From an uncultured Erythrobacter sp. (GTDB lineage: Bacteria; Pseudomonadota; Alphaproteobacteria; Sphingomonadales; Sphingomonadaceae), in the NCBI GenBank assembly GCA_947503155.1, contig CANNCL010000002.1:558001-622000 (forward strand): a stretch of DNA of 64,000 bases, read 5' to 3'. This document shows positions 47,025 through 55,410 of the stretch, piece after piece (position 1 is the first letter of the stretch; each line of letters starts with the position of its first letter). The position numbers and the translations under genes were made by a program. A model generated the notes under the pieces. The model did no database searches and was not told where the DNA came from. It saw only the letters and a list, made by a program, of their open reading frames with translations.

Positions 47025-48265
47025 AAGCTCCGATAAAGACAAAGCCGCTCGGCCCTATCCCGGCTGGTTACGGCGCGCTTGGCGGCGAACTCGCCATTGG
47101 CGGGCGGATGGCGAGCGATCTTGTGGAGGCGGCGGGAAAGACACCGCTTTTCGTTTATTCACGCGCGCATTTGGATCGCCGCGTCAGTGAACTGAGGGCT
47201 GCATTGCCCCCGCGCATTGGCGTCAATTATGCTGTGAAGGCCAATCCGCACCCCGCTGTAATTGCGCATATGGAACCGCTCGTCGATGGCTTCGACATCG
47301 CGTCTTCGGGCGAATTGGCGATGACGCAGGCTGCAGGAATTGATCCGGTGCGGGTAAGTTTTGCGGGCCCGGGTAAGCGCGATGATGAGCTGGAGATGGC
47401 GATTGCAGCGGGCGCGACGCTGAACTGCGAATCAGAGGGGGAAGCGCGGCGCTCCATCGCCATAGGGCAAAGGATCGGCAAGCAGCCGCGCATTGCCATT
47501 CGGGTCAACCCGGATTTCGAACTGAAAGGTTCGGGCATGAAAATGGGCGGCGGTGCAAAGCCTTTTGGCGTCGATGCCGAACGCGTCCCGGCGCTTGCGC
47601 AATATATCCTGGCACAAGGCGCGGATTGGCGGGGCTTGCATATCTTCACCGGCAGCCAAGCATTGAGCGCGGATGCCATCATTGAAGCGCAAGGCAACGT
47701 GTTGAAATTAGCAGCAAAACTTGCCGACGAAATCGGCGCGCCTTTGCCAAAACTCAATATGGGCGGCGGCCTTGGGATACCCTATTTCCCCAATGACAGC
47801 GCCTTAGATTTGGCGGCGGTCGGGCGCGCGCTGCATGGCTATGTCGCTGATTTGCCGAGCGCTCTTGCCGAAACACAGCTCTGCCTTGAACTTGGCCGAT
47901 ACTTAGTTGGCGAAGCCGGCGTCTATCTGTGCCGCGTGATTGATCGCAAGGTTAGCCACGGCACGACCTATCTCGTGACAGATGGCGGATTGCACCACCA
48001 ATTGGCCGCATCGGGCAATTTCGGAACCGTGGTTCGTCGCAATTATCCGGTTGCCATAGCCTCGCATTTTGACGCCGAGGCGGACGACGTAGTTAACGTG
48101 GTTGGGTGCCTTTGCACCCCGCTCGACCGGCTCGCTGATCAGGCATTGCTGCCCGCCGCGCGGGTGGGCGATATCGTTGCTGTGTTCTGTGCAGGCGCCT
48201 ACGGAGCATCGGCGTCCCCCGCGGCGTTTCTTGGGCATGGCCCGGCGGCGGAGATGCTTGTTTAA
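47021..48265 (+). CDS. PLP-dependent decarboxylase, exosortase A system-associated
   Basis: 414 residues. Alanine-racemase-fold decarboxylase of the LysA/ornithine decarboxylase group: PLP Lys in VNYAVKANPHPAVI, substrate-pocket element LHIFTGSQ, and the end CAGAYGAS. The family is TIGR03099. It probably decarboxylates a diamino acid or makes an amine used to decorate the polysaccharide. It overlaps the ligase gene and is followed by the 38-base dyad at 48279-48316. Confidence 0.9.
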   Translation: MKAPIKTKPLGPIPAGYGALGGELAIGGRMASDLVEAAGKTPLFVYSRAHLDRRVSELRAALPPRIGVNYAVKANPHPAVIAHMEPLVDGFDIASSGELAMTQAAGIDPVRVSFAGPGKRDDELEMAIAAGATLNCESEGEARRSIAIGQRIGKQPRIAIRVNPDFELKGSGMKMGGGAKPFGVDAERVPALAQYILAQGADWRGLHIFTGSQALSADAIIEAQGNVLKLAAKLADEIGAPLPKLNMGGGLGIPYFPNDSALDLAAVGRALHGYVADLPSALAETQLCLELGRYLVGEAGVYLCRVIDRKVSHGTTYLVTDGGLHHQLAASGNFGTVVRRNYPVAIASHFDAEADDVVNVVGCLCTPLDRLADQALLPAARVGDIVAVFCAGAYGASASPAAFLGHGPAAEMLV

Positions 48266-48278
48266 GCTTCGTTAAGGC

Positions 48279-48316
48279 ACTGTCCCAAAACGGGATAGAA
48301 CCCGATTTGGGTCAGT
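48279..48316. promoter_or_regulatory. Near-perfect 38-base inverted repeat before the XrtA polysaccharide operon
   Basis: The arms ACTGTCCCAAAACGGG (48279-48294) and CCCGATTTGGGTCAGT (48301-48316) match in 14 of 16 pairs around a six-base loop (ATAGAA). No T run follows, so it is a weak terminator candidate; an operator at the operon promoter or the end of the decarboxylase transcript is more likely. Confidence 0.6.
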
Positions 48317-48351
48317 ATCACTAACATTATGTTCACCATTATCAGCGAGAA

Positions 48352-48430
48352 ACATCGGGTCACTCGCGGACCCGGATGTGCAGGTCGCTCCTGCAGCACA
48401 CATCCAGGTCGGCAATCTCTGACCAAGGAT
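48352..48430 (+). promoter_or_regulatory. Leader with three mutually exclusive hairpins (candidate RNA switch)
   Basis: Hairpin 1: ACATCGGGT (48352-48360) with ACCC (48370-48373) and GATGT (48375-48379), one bulged G. Hairpin 2: GGATGTGCAGG (48374-48384) with CCTG (48390-48393) and CACATCC (48399-48405). Hairpin 3: ATCC and GGTC (48402-48405, 48407-48410) with GACC (48421-48424) and GGAT (48427-48430), which covers the AAGGA ribosome binding site. Hairpin 1 excludes 2, and 2 excludes 3, the usual logic of a translational switch. It starts 87 bases before the ATG at 48439. The fold is read by hand; the ligand and the transcription start are unknown. Confidence 0.5.
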
Positions 48431-48438
48431 ACGTATCG

Positions 48439-49110
48439 ATGCTTAACTCGTTGCCAATTTCAGGCACACCGTTCTCCGGCACTTTTGCCCGCGTGGCTGG
48501 GATCGCCCTTGCGACCGCCACTCTCGCTGCGTGTAGCAGTGGGCCAAGCGCGCAATTGCCGCCGGCCACGATTAGCACAGAGGCCGTTGCCGCAACCGAT
48601 GACTATGTCCTTGGGCCGCTTGACCAGATCACCATCCATGTTTGGCGCAATCCTGAACTGAGCGCAGAAGACATCCAAGTTCGCCCTGACGGCCGGATCA
48701 CCATTCCGCTGGTCCGCGACCTTGTTGCCGTTGGCAAGACGCCTTCTGAGTTAGAAGAAGCCATTCGCGAGCGGCTCCTCGAATATGTTGAGCAGCCGAT
48801 TGTCTCGGTCATCGTCAACGAATTTAACGGCGCATTGCCGAACCAAATCCGAATTACCGGATCGGGTTCTCAGCCTGCGGGCCTCCCATACCGCGCCGGC
48901 ATGACCGTCCTGGATGCGATGATCGCGATTGGCGGTCTGGGCGAATTTGCCGCCGGAAACCGCGCGACGCTCACCCGTTACAACGCGGCCAGCAACAGCA
49001 ATGACGTTTACCGTCTGCGCCTCAAAGACTTGCTCGATCGCGGAGACGCGAGCGCAAATGTCGCATTGAAGCCCGGCGATACAATCTCAATTCCGGAGAG
49101 CCGGTTTTAA
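48439..49110 (+). CDS. XrtA-system polysaccharide export lipoprotein (Wza/BexD type)
   Basis: 223 residues. Lipoprotein signal with lipobox LAACSS, then the polysaccharide export domain (YVLGPLDQITIHVWRNPEL, VRPDGRITIPLVRDLVAVG) and a SLBB domain (GLPYRAGMTVLDAMIAIGGLG). It forms the outer-membrane export channel. The ATG at 48439 has AAGGA nine bases upstream; the start is further in than an upstream GTG-like frame would suggest. It heads the ten-gene operon. Confidence 0.92.
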   Translation: MLNSLPISGTPFSGTFARVAGIALATATLAACSSGPSAQLPPATISTEAVAATDDYVLGPLDQITIHVWRNPELSAEDIQVRPDGRITIPLVRDLVAVGKTPSELEEAIRERLLEYVEQPIVSVIVNEFNGALPNQIRITGSGSQPAGLPYRAGMTVLDAMIAIGGLGEFAAGNRATLTRYNAASNSNDVYRLRLKDLLDRGDASANVALKPGDTISIPESRF

Positions 49111-49122
49111 GGCGCGCGCACA

Positions 49123-50646
49123 ATGAACGAGATTTTTGAAGAACTGCGTACAGCGCTCTATTCGGTGTGGCACCGCCGCTGGCTGGCGCTCGCCGTGACG
49201 TGGGGCGTGTGTCTGCTGGGTTGGCTCGTCGTGGCGATGATCCCCAACTCATACGAATCCAAAGCGCGCATTTATGTCGATGTGGATGATGTCCTGTCGG
49301 AACAGCTCGGTATTGCGGGCGACGGACGCGAAGAAATCACGCGTGTGCGCCAGACATTGCTGAGCTCAGTCAATCTGGAAAAGGTGATCACCTCGACCAA
49401 GCTGGGAGAAAACATCTCTGAGCGGACCGAGATGGATGCAGCGATCGCCAAACTGGCCGAAAATGTCAGCGTGGATAGTGAGGAGGACAATTTGTTCTCG
49501 ATCACGGCAGAGGTCGGCATGAGCAACCTTAGCGATTCTGAAAATGCCGTGCTGGCGCGCAATGTCGTGCAAAAACTACTCGATATTTTCCGCGAGGAAC
49601 ACATTTCCGGCAACCGCGCAGAAATCAGCGGTGCAATCGCCGATCTCAATGAACAGCTCGAAGAGCGCAGGCTTGAACTCGATTCAGCGGAAGAACGCCG
49701 CCTAGCTTTCGAGGCTCAATACCCCGAATTGATCGGTGGTTCGCAGTCGCTTTCGACCAAGGTTCAGCAATCGCGCACCGAATTGCGCGATATTGATGCC
49801 GATTTGGCCGCTGCGCAGGCCGCGCTTGCCAATATCAATAGCCAGATCGCCAACACGCCGCGCACTATTGCGGGCGGCGCGAATGATGTCGGGCCGCAGG
49901 CTTCGTTGCTGCAGGTACAGTCACAGCTCGCTGAATTGCGTTCACGCGGATTGACGGATCAGCATCCCGATGTGGTTAGTACCACTCGTCAGGTCGAAAT
50001 CCTGACCCGGCAGATTGCCGCAGCCGGGCCGCAAGCGGTTACTGGCACGCCGAACCCGGCCTATTCGTCGCTACTTGGCCTACGGGCTGACCGGCAGGCG
50101 GGTGTCGAATCGCTGCAAGCGCGCCGCGCCGCGCTGCAATCGAACGCTGCATCTCTGATTGCGAGCCAAGCGTCTGAACCTGCGGTCGCCGCGGAAGCCA
50201 ACCGGATTAGCCGCGATTATGACGTGCTGCGGACCAATTACGAACGGTTGCTCGAAGATCGCGAAAAATTGCGGACACGCGGCGATGTTGTGGACGAGAC
50301 AAGCCAGTATAAATTCGACCTCGTTGACCCGCCAATTGTGCCGCAAAAACCCGCTGCGCCAAATCGTCCATTGCTGCTCATCGGTGTCCTGTTTGCAGGG
50401 ATCGCTGCTGGGGCAGGGGGCGCTTATGCACTCAGCCAATTGCGGTCGAGCTATGCCACGCCGCAAAAACTGGAACGTTCGATCGGGCTGCCAGTGATTG
50501 GGTCCATTTCGCTGACCGTTTCAGAAGCCGCCAAAGCGCTACGTCGCCGCCGGCTTACGCAATTTGCCGGGGCAAGCGCCGCATTGTTTGGTGTGCTTGT
50601 TATCCTGTTGGCGATTGAAGTCGTCTCCGTCGGAACGATCGCGTGA
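49123..50646 (+). CDS. XrtA-system polysaccharide chain length determinant (Wzz-like)
   Basis: 507 residues. Two membrane helices (about 20-38, and near the C-terminus about 480-500), a large periplasmic coiled-coil domain with Gln/Glu/Leu-rich helices, and a proline-rich hinge before the second helix (VDPPIVPQKPAAPNRPLLL). This is the Wzz/GumC-type inner-membrane component that sets polymer length and links export to the cytoplasmic kinase. Spacing to both neighbours is about ten bases. Confidence 0.92.
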   Translation: MNEIFEELRTALYSVWHRRWLALAVTWGVCLLGWLVVAMIPNSYESKARIYVDVDDVLSEQLGIAGDGREEITRVRQTLLSSVNLEKVITSTKLGENISERTEMDAAIAKLAENVSVDSEEDNLFSITAEVGMSNLSDSENAVLARNVVQKLLDIFREEHISGNRAEISGAIADLNEQLEERRLELDSAEERRLAFEAQYPELIGGSQSLSTKVQQSRTELRDIDADLAAAQAALANINSQIANTPRTIAGGANDVGPQASLLQVQSQLAELRSRGLTDQHPDVVSTTRQVEILTRQIAAAGPQAVTGTPNPAYSSLLGLRADRQAGVESLQARRAALQSNAASLIASQASEPAVAAEANRISRDYDVLRTNYERLLEDREKLRTRGDVVDETSQYKFDLVDPPIVPQKPAAPNRPLLLIGVLFAGIAAGAGGAYALSQLRSSYATPQKLERSIGLPVIGSISLTVSEAAKALRRRRLTQFAGASAALFGVLVILLAIEVVSVGTIA

Positions 50647-50656
50647 GGGGGCGGAC

Positions 50657-51670
50657 ATGACTGAACAACGCAAAATAGAGCGCGAAGACGCAAAACGAGC
50701 GCCCAAGGCCCGTTCGCTATTTGAACGTGCGGATGCTGCATTTGGGCTCGATGGCCTTAATCCGTCGAAAGTGCCTGGGAATTTGCCTGCTGCAAAGGTC
50801 GCGCCGCGTCCGATAAAGCAAAAGGAAGAGGCTGCTTCTGCGGTTGCACCTCGCACTCAACCGGCACCTCTATCCGGCGCCGCGCCGCACTCGGCTGAGC
50901 CTGCGCCTGCGCCTGCGCCAAAGGTTGAGCGCGCGGTTACGCTTTGCGGGCCGCGAATGGAAATCGACCGCGACTATATGATCGCCGCAGATCTGATTGT
51001 GCCAGAAGACCCCGTGACCGGATTGCTCGAAGAATTTCGGATCGTGAAACGCGAATTGCTCGCCGATGCGCGCGCCAGCGATGACGACGCGGCGCGGCGT
51101 ATTCTCATTTGTTCGCCTTTGCCCGGTGAGGGTAAAACCTATTGCGCGACCAATCTCGCCATCGCCCTTGCGGCGGAACGGGACATCGAAGTCGTGTTGG
51201 TTGATGCCGATATGATCAATCCGTCGATCACTCGCCGCCTTGGTGTCGAAGCGGGTGCGGGATTGATGGATGCGCTGGCGGATAAGACTTTGAAACCAGA
51301 AGAATTGGTTTCGCCAACGGACATTGACGGTCTTTTCATCATGCCAGCGGGTACAAGTAGCGCGCTTGATGCGGAATATTTGACCAGTTCGCGCACGGCA
51401 GAGGTGCTGGACCGGCTTACGCGCGGCGCGCCAAATCGCTTTGTCATTTTCGATACACCGCCCGCGCTTGCCGCGTCTCCAGCCGCAGAGCTTGCCGCCC
51501 ATGTGGGGCAAGCATTGCTTGTGGTTCGGGCCGATGAAACCAGCCGCGCAGCATTGGAAGATACACGCCAATTGCTGTCGGCATGTCCAGATATCAAACT
51601 GCTGCTCAACGCAGCGCAATTCAGCCCGTCTGGTCGCCGCTTTGGCGATTACGGCGAAAGGGAGGAATAA
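50657..51670 (+). CDS. XrtA-associated bacterial tyrosine kinase (BY-kinase)
   Basis: 337 residues. A Pro/Ala-rich N-terminal region with PAPAPAP repeats (about 50-80) precedes the kinase domain with Walker A SPLPGEGKTYCATNLA, Walker A' VVLVDADMINPS and the Walker B-like FVIFDTPPALA. It normally phosphorylates itself at a C-terminal Tyr cluster; here only a single Tyr is visible in the tail (GRRFGDYGEREE). It controls assembly of the chain length and export complex. GAGGGGGCGG lies before the ATG. Confidence 0.9.
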   Translation: MTEQRKIEREDAKRAPKARSLFERADAAFGLDGLNPSKVPGNLPAAKVAPRPIKQKEEAASAVAPRTQPAPLSGAAPHSAEPAPAPAPKVERAVTLCGPRMEIDRDYMIAADLIVPEDPVTGLLEEFRIVKRELLADARASDDDAARRILICSPLPGEGKTYCATNLAIALAAERDIEVVLVDADMINPSITRRLGVEAGAGLMDALADKTLKPEELVSPTDIDGLFIMPAGTSSALDAEYLTSSRTAEVLDRLTRGAPNRFVIFDTPPALAASPAAELAAHVGQALLVVRADETSRAALEDTRQLLSACPDIKLLLNAAQFSPSGRRFGDYGEREE

Positions 51671-51671
51671 T

Positions 51672-53294
51672 ATGCGGTTCTTTAAAGAAACGCTGTTCGC
51701 CGGAATCGCCGCGGTCGTGGTGGCCAATCCAGCTTATGCTCAAGATGCGAGCGGAAGCAGTGATAGCCGCGCGGTCACAGTCCAACCTTATATCGAAGTC
51801 AGCCAGATTCTGTCGGCTGAACTGACGCCCGGCGATGAAGTGGTGACATTCACCCAAATTGCGGCCGGTGTCGATTTGAACGCGCGAGGCCGCAATAGCG
51901 GGGCTTCGGTCTCTGTCCGGTACGAACGCAATATCGGTTACGGCGATGCGGTTGATACAGACACGGTTAGCGGTATTGCGCGCGGCTATCTGGCGCTCGT
52001 ACCGCAAACCTTGAATTTGGAGGCTGGCGCGCTTGCCAGCCGTACGCGTGTCGATGGCGGGGGCGCAGTGTCGCCAAACCCATTGGTAAGCGCGGACGCC
52101 ACCAGCCAAACCTATGCTTTATACGCTGGACCGACGCTAACGACGCGCGTGGGCGCGGTCGACCTGACCGCCAATGCGCGGGTTGGTTATAACCGGTTCG
52201 AAGTGGACGACGCTGTCTTGGATACGGCCGGAAATCCAGTCGATGTGTTTGACGACAGTGTTTCCTATAGCGGGCAAGTCCGCGCTGGAACACGTCCCGG
52301 CGAAGTGCTTCCTGTTGGCCTCGCGGTTACCGCTGGCGGTTATCAAGAAGATATCTCAAACCTCGATCAACGCGTTCGCGATGTCTATGTGCGCGGTGAT
52401 ATTATCATCCCCGTTACGCCTTCGCTCGCCCTGACTGGCGGCGTTGGATATGAGGATGTCGAAGTCTCCAGCCGCGATGCCCTTCGCGATGCGGCAGGCG
52501 ATCCGGTTGTCGGCAATGACGGCCGGCTTGTCACAGACAGCGCGTCCCCGCGTCTTGTCGCATTCGATGTCGATGGATTGCTATGGGATGTCGGCGTTAT
52601 GTGGCGCCCCAGTTCGCGCACATCGCTCGCCGCGAGTGTCGGGGAGCGTTACGATTCCACCACCTATTACGGCACATTCACATATGTTCCGAGTGAACGC
52701 AGTTCGCTGGGCATTTCGGTCTATGACAATGTGTCCGGCTTTGGCGGTGCGCTCAACAATTCGCTCGCATCGCTTTCGAGCGATTTTACAGCAGCGCGTA
52801 ATCCGGTCACCGGCGATTTCGGCGGCTTGGTTTCCGGTTCTGACGGCGGCGGCGGTCTTGTCGGATCGCTCGGTTCGGTTCGCTCCGCAGCATTCCGGGG
52901 CCGCGGGATTTCAGCAAATTATCAGCATCAAATCGGACGCCTAACTGCGGCATTCGGCGCGGGCTATGATCGCCGGACCTTCATCGCAGCCGCCGGCACC
53001 GCCTTGGAAGCAGCCGACGGTTTGACCGATGAAAGCTATTATCTGACCGGCGCCTTGTCGCGCGAGGTCGGGCGCAGCGGAAGCCTTCAGACCAATGCCT
53101 ATATCAATTGGTTCCAAGCCGGGGGCGCAGATGGCGACCTCACCGCATTTGGTGCCTCGGCCGCGTATAACCGGTCGATCACAACCAAGCTTTCGGCCCG
53201 CGCTGCGTTGGCCGTTGATTATTTCGACAGCGATTTCTCCGCAGAAGATTTCGCCACCGCAACCGCGCTGCTCGGTCTGCGCTACAATTTCTGA
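51672..53294 (+). CDS. XrtA-associated outer-membrane beta-barrel (TIGR03016)
   Basis: 540 residues. Signal peptide MRFFKETLFAGIAAVVVANPAYAQ, then many alternating amphipathic strands (VSVRYERNIGYGD, TLNLEAGALASRTRV) and a C-terminal aromatic residue (ALLGLRYNF), the usual signal for barrel insertion. In this system it is thought to be the outer-membrane porin-like partner of the export apparatus. GGAGGAATAAT gives a strong start at 51672. Confidence 0.88.
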   Translation: MRFFKETLFAGIAAVVVANPAYAQDASGSSDSRAVTVQPYIEVSQILSAELTPGDEVVTFTQIAAGVDLNARGRNSGASVSVRYERNIGYGDAVDTDTVSGIARGYLALVPQTLNLEAGALASRTRVDGGGAVSPNPLVSADATSQTYALYAGPTLTTRVGAVDLTANARVGYNRFEVDDAVLDTAGNPVDVFDDSVSYSGQVRAGTRPGEVLPVGLAVTAGGYQEDISNLDQRVRDVYVRGDIIIPVTPSLALTGGVGYEDVEVSSRDALRDAAGDPVVGNDGRLVTDSASPRLVAFDVDGLLWDVGVMWRPSSRTSLAASVGERYDSTTYYGTFTYVPSERSSLGISVYDNVSGFGGALNNSLASLSSDFTAARNPVTGDFGGLVSGSDGGGGLVGSLGSVRSAAFRGRGISANYQHQIGRLTAAFGAGYDRRTFIAAAGTALEAADGLTDESYYLTGALSREVGRSGSLQTNAYINWFQAGGADGDLTAFGASAAYNRSITTKLSARAALAVDYFDSDFSAEDFATATALLGLRYNF

Positions 53295-53314
53295 TCCACG
53301 GAGCCTAAAACGCC

Positions 53315-54472
53315 ATGTACGATCAATATTACGGTTTTAGCGGACGGCCATTTCAGCTGACGCCTGACCCAGATTTCTATTTTGAAAGCTCAAGCCACAA
53401 AAAGGCGATGAGTTATCTGGGCTATGGCCTCAATCAAGGTGAAGGCTTTATCGTCATCACTGGCGAAGTTGGCGCGGGTAAATCCACGCTGGTGGCGCAT
53501 TTGATGGAGGGGATCGACCCCGCCGCACTGACTGTGGCGCAGGTCGTAACCAGCGCGCTCGACGGGGAGGAATTGATCCACGTTGTAGCGCAATCATTCG
53601 GCCTCGATATCGAAGGCCGCGACAAAGCCAGCGCACTCGGAGCGATAGAGGCGTTCTTGCAAGAAGAGGCCCGTGCTGGCCGGCGTTGCTTGCTTGTGGT
53701 TGATGAATGCCAAAACCTCGATTTTACCGCGCTAGAAGAGCTGCGGATGCTGTCGAATTTCCAACTTGGCGCGCATCCTTTGTTGCAAAGCCTGTTGCTG
53801 GGTCAGCCGGAATTCCGCCGCACTTTGGCGCATCACCCCGATCTTGATCAACTGCGTCAACGCATCATCGCCTCTCACCATTTGGAGGCGCTCGATGCTG
53901 ATGAGGTGGAAGATTACATCAATCACCGGCTTAAGCATGTGGGTTGGGATGGTCGCCCGCTATTCGAAGACGGCTTGCTCGAAGCGTTGTACGGCGCGAC
54001 GGACGGCATTCCTCGCCGTGTGAACCAGGTTATGAACCGCCTGTTGCTGCTCGGTGCGATTGAGGAGGAGAATTCAATTGGCACCGATATGCTTGATGCG
54101 GTGATGGCCGAGATGACGGCGGACCAATCGCGCGGATCACGCGAAGAACCAAGCCCGCTCAGCATCGAGCCCGAGGCAGCAGTCCCCGCGCAAGATCAAG
54201 ATATCGACGCCGTGCCTGCAACCGAAGTTGCCGCATTGCTAGCGGAGCGTGACGCGCGGACCGCAGATCTCGAAGCGGCGATTAGCGAGTTGCAGGCCGC
54301 TGGCGCCCAGACAGCGCAGAGCGCCCCGGCGCAGATTGCGCAAGACGGCGAAGTCAACGATGCCCTTGGGCGGATCGAACAACGGCTTGAGGAGCAAGAG
54401 CGCTCTTTCCGTCATGTTCTGACGATGCTTATCGAATGGCTTGAGGAAGATCCGTCGCGCGAGGCGGCTTGA
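53315..54472 (+). CDS. XrtA-associated AAA ATPase (ExeA/GspA-like)
   Basis: 385 residues. Walker A GEVGAGKST, Walker B LLVVDECQNLD and a sensor region DGIPRRVNQVMNRLLLL match the ExeA-type ATPases found in XrtA loci (TIGR03015). The C-terminal region carries Glu/Ala/Gln-rich coils. In secretion systems the related ExeA protein remodels peptidoglycan for export. It is followed by the deacetylase with a two-base gap. Confidence 0.88.
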   Translation: MYDQYYGFSGRPFQLTPDPDFYFESSSHKKAMSYLGYGLNQGEGFIVITGEVGAGKSTLVAHLMEGIDPAALTVAQVVTSALDGEELIHVVAQSFGLDIEGRDKASALGAIEAFLQEEARAGRRCLLVVDECQNLDFTALEELRMLSNFQLGAHPLLQSLLLGQPEFRRTLAHHPDLDQLRQRIIASHHLEALDADEVEDYINHRLKHVGWDGRPLFEDGLLEALYGATDGIPRRVNQVMNRLLLLGAIEEENSIGTDMLDAVMAEMTADQSRGSREEPSPLSIEPEAAVPAQDQDIDAVPATEVAALLAERDARTADLEAAISELQAAGAQTAQSAPAQIAQDGEVNDALGRIEQRLEEQERSFRHVLTMLIEWLEEDPSREAA

Positions 54473-54474
54473 CC

Positions 54475-55410
54475 ATGAATGCGGCGAGTTCTTTCCCGGA
54501 TACAGACCTACGGATAGCCAACGGCCTATCGGTTGATGTCGAAGATTGGTTTCAGGTCGGCGCGTTTGAAAATGTGATTGAACGCGCAGATTGGGACGGG
54601 ATCAAAACGCGCGTCGAGGGAAATATTGACCGCATTCTGGACATGTTTGCCGAGGCGGAGGTGAAGGGGACATTCTTCACATTGGGCTGGATCGCTGAAC
54701 GCCACCCAGAAATGATCCGCCGTATCGCAGATGCCGGGCACGAAGTGGCGAGCCATGGTTATGACCATGCGCGCGTATTCACATTCGATCGTAAAGGCTT
54801 TGCCGATGACATTCGGCTTGCCCGAGACATTCTGCAAGATTGCTCTGGACAGCGCGTAACCGGATACCGCGCGCCGAGCTTTTCCATCGATCAGCGCACG
54901 CCGTGGGCATTCGAAGAACTTGCTGAGCAAGGCTATGCCTATTCGTCCAGCGTCGCACCGGTGTCGCATGATCATTATGGCTGGCCCGATGCACCGCGTT
55001 TTGCATTTCGGCCCTTGGCGAATTCAGACCTCGTAGAAATCCCAGTGACCACAGCAATGCTCGGCACTCGCCGCCTCGCAGCGGGCGGCGGCGGTTTTTT
55101 CCGCGTCCTGCCATACGGCTTTTCGCGGTGGGCAATTGCGCAAGTTAATCGCCGCGAAAAGCGCCCGGCTGTGTTCTATTTCCACCCATGGGAAATTGAC
55201 GCCAGCCAACCACGCGTAGCGAATGCCCCGATGCGTTCAAAACTGCGGCATTATACAAATTTGGATAAGATGGCGGGCAAACTGCGCGATCTGGTCCATG
55301 AGTTTCGCTGGGGCAGGATGGATGCGCTGGCCGAACGAGAGGCCAAACGCACCGTTGATTTTCCGGCGAACTGCGAAGCTGCCTCAACCCGCCAAGAGGT
55401 CGCCGCATGA
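54475..55410 (+). CDS. XrtA-system polysaccharide deacetylase (NodB fold)
   Basis: 311 residues. Motif 1 LSVDVEDWFQVG supplies the catalytic and metal Asp, motif 2 is SHGYDHARVF, and FSIDQRTPWAFEELA and YFHPWEID follow. This is a carbohydrate esterase family 4 fold (TIGR03006) that removes N-acetyl groups from the polysaccharide. A TTG six bases earlier is a weaker start than the ATG at 54475. It overlaps the FemAB gene. Confidence 0.92.
   Translation: MNAASSFPDTDLRIANGLSVDVEDWFQVGAFENVIERADWDGIKTRVEGNIDRILDMFAEAEVKGTFFTLGWIAERHPEMIRRIADAGHEVASHGYDHARVFTFDRKGFADDIRLARDILQDCSGQRVTGYRAPSFSIDQRTPWAFEELAEQGYAYSSSVAPVSHDHYGWPDAPRFAFRPLANSDLVEIPVTTAMLGTRRLAAGGGGFFRVLPYGFSRWAIAQVNRREKRPAVFYFHPWEIDASQPRVANAPMRSKLRHYTNLDKMAGKLRDLVHEFRWGRMDALAEREAKRTVDFPANCEAASTRQEVAA

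Noticed and set aside
48279..48316. Intrinsic terminator of the decarboxylase gene
   Set aside because: The stem is long but no T run follows on either strand, so I list it as a regulatory inverted repeat instead.
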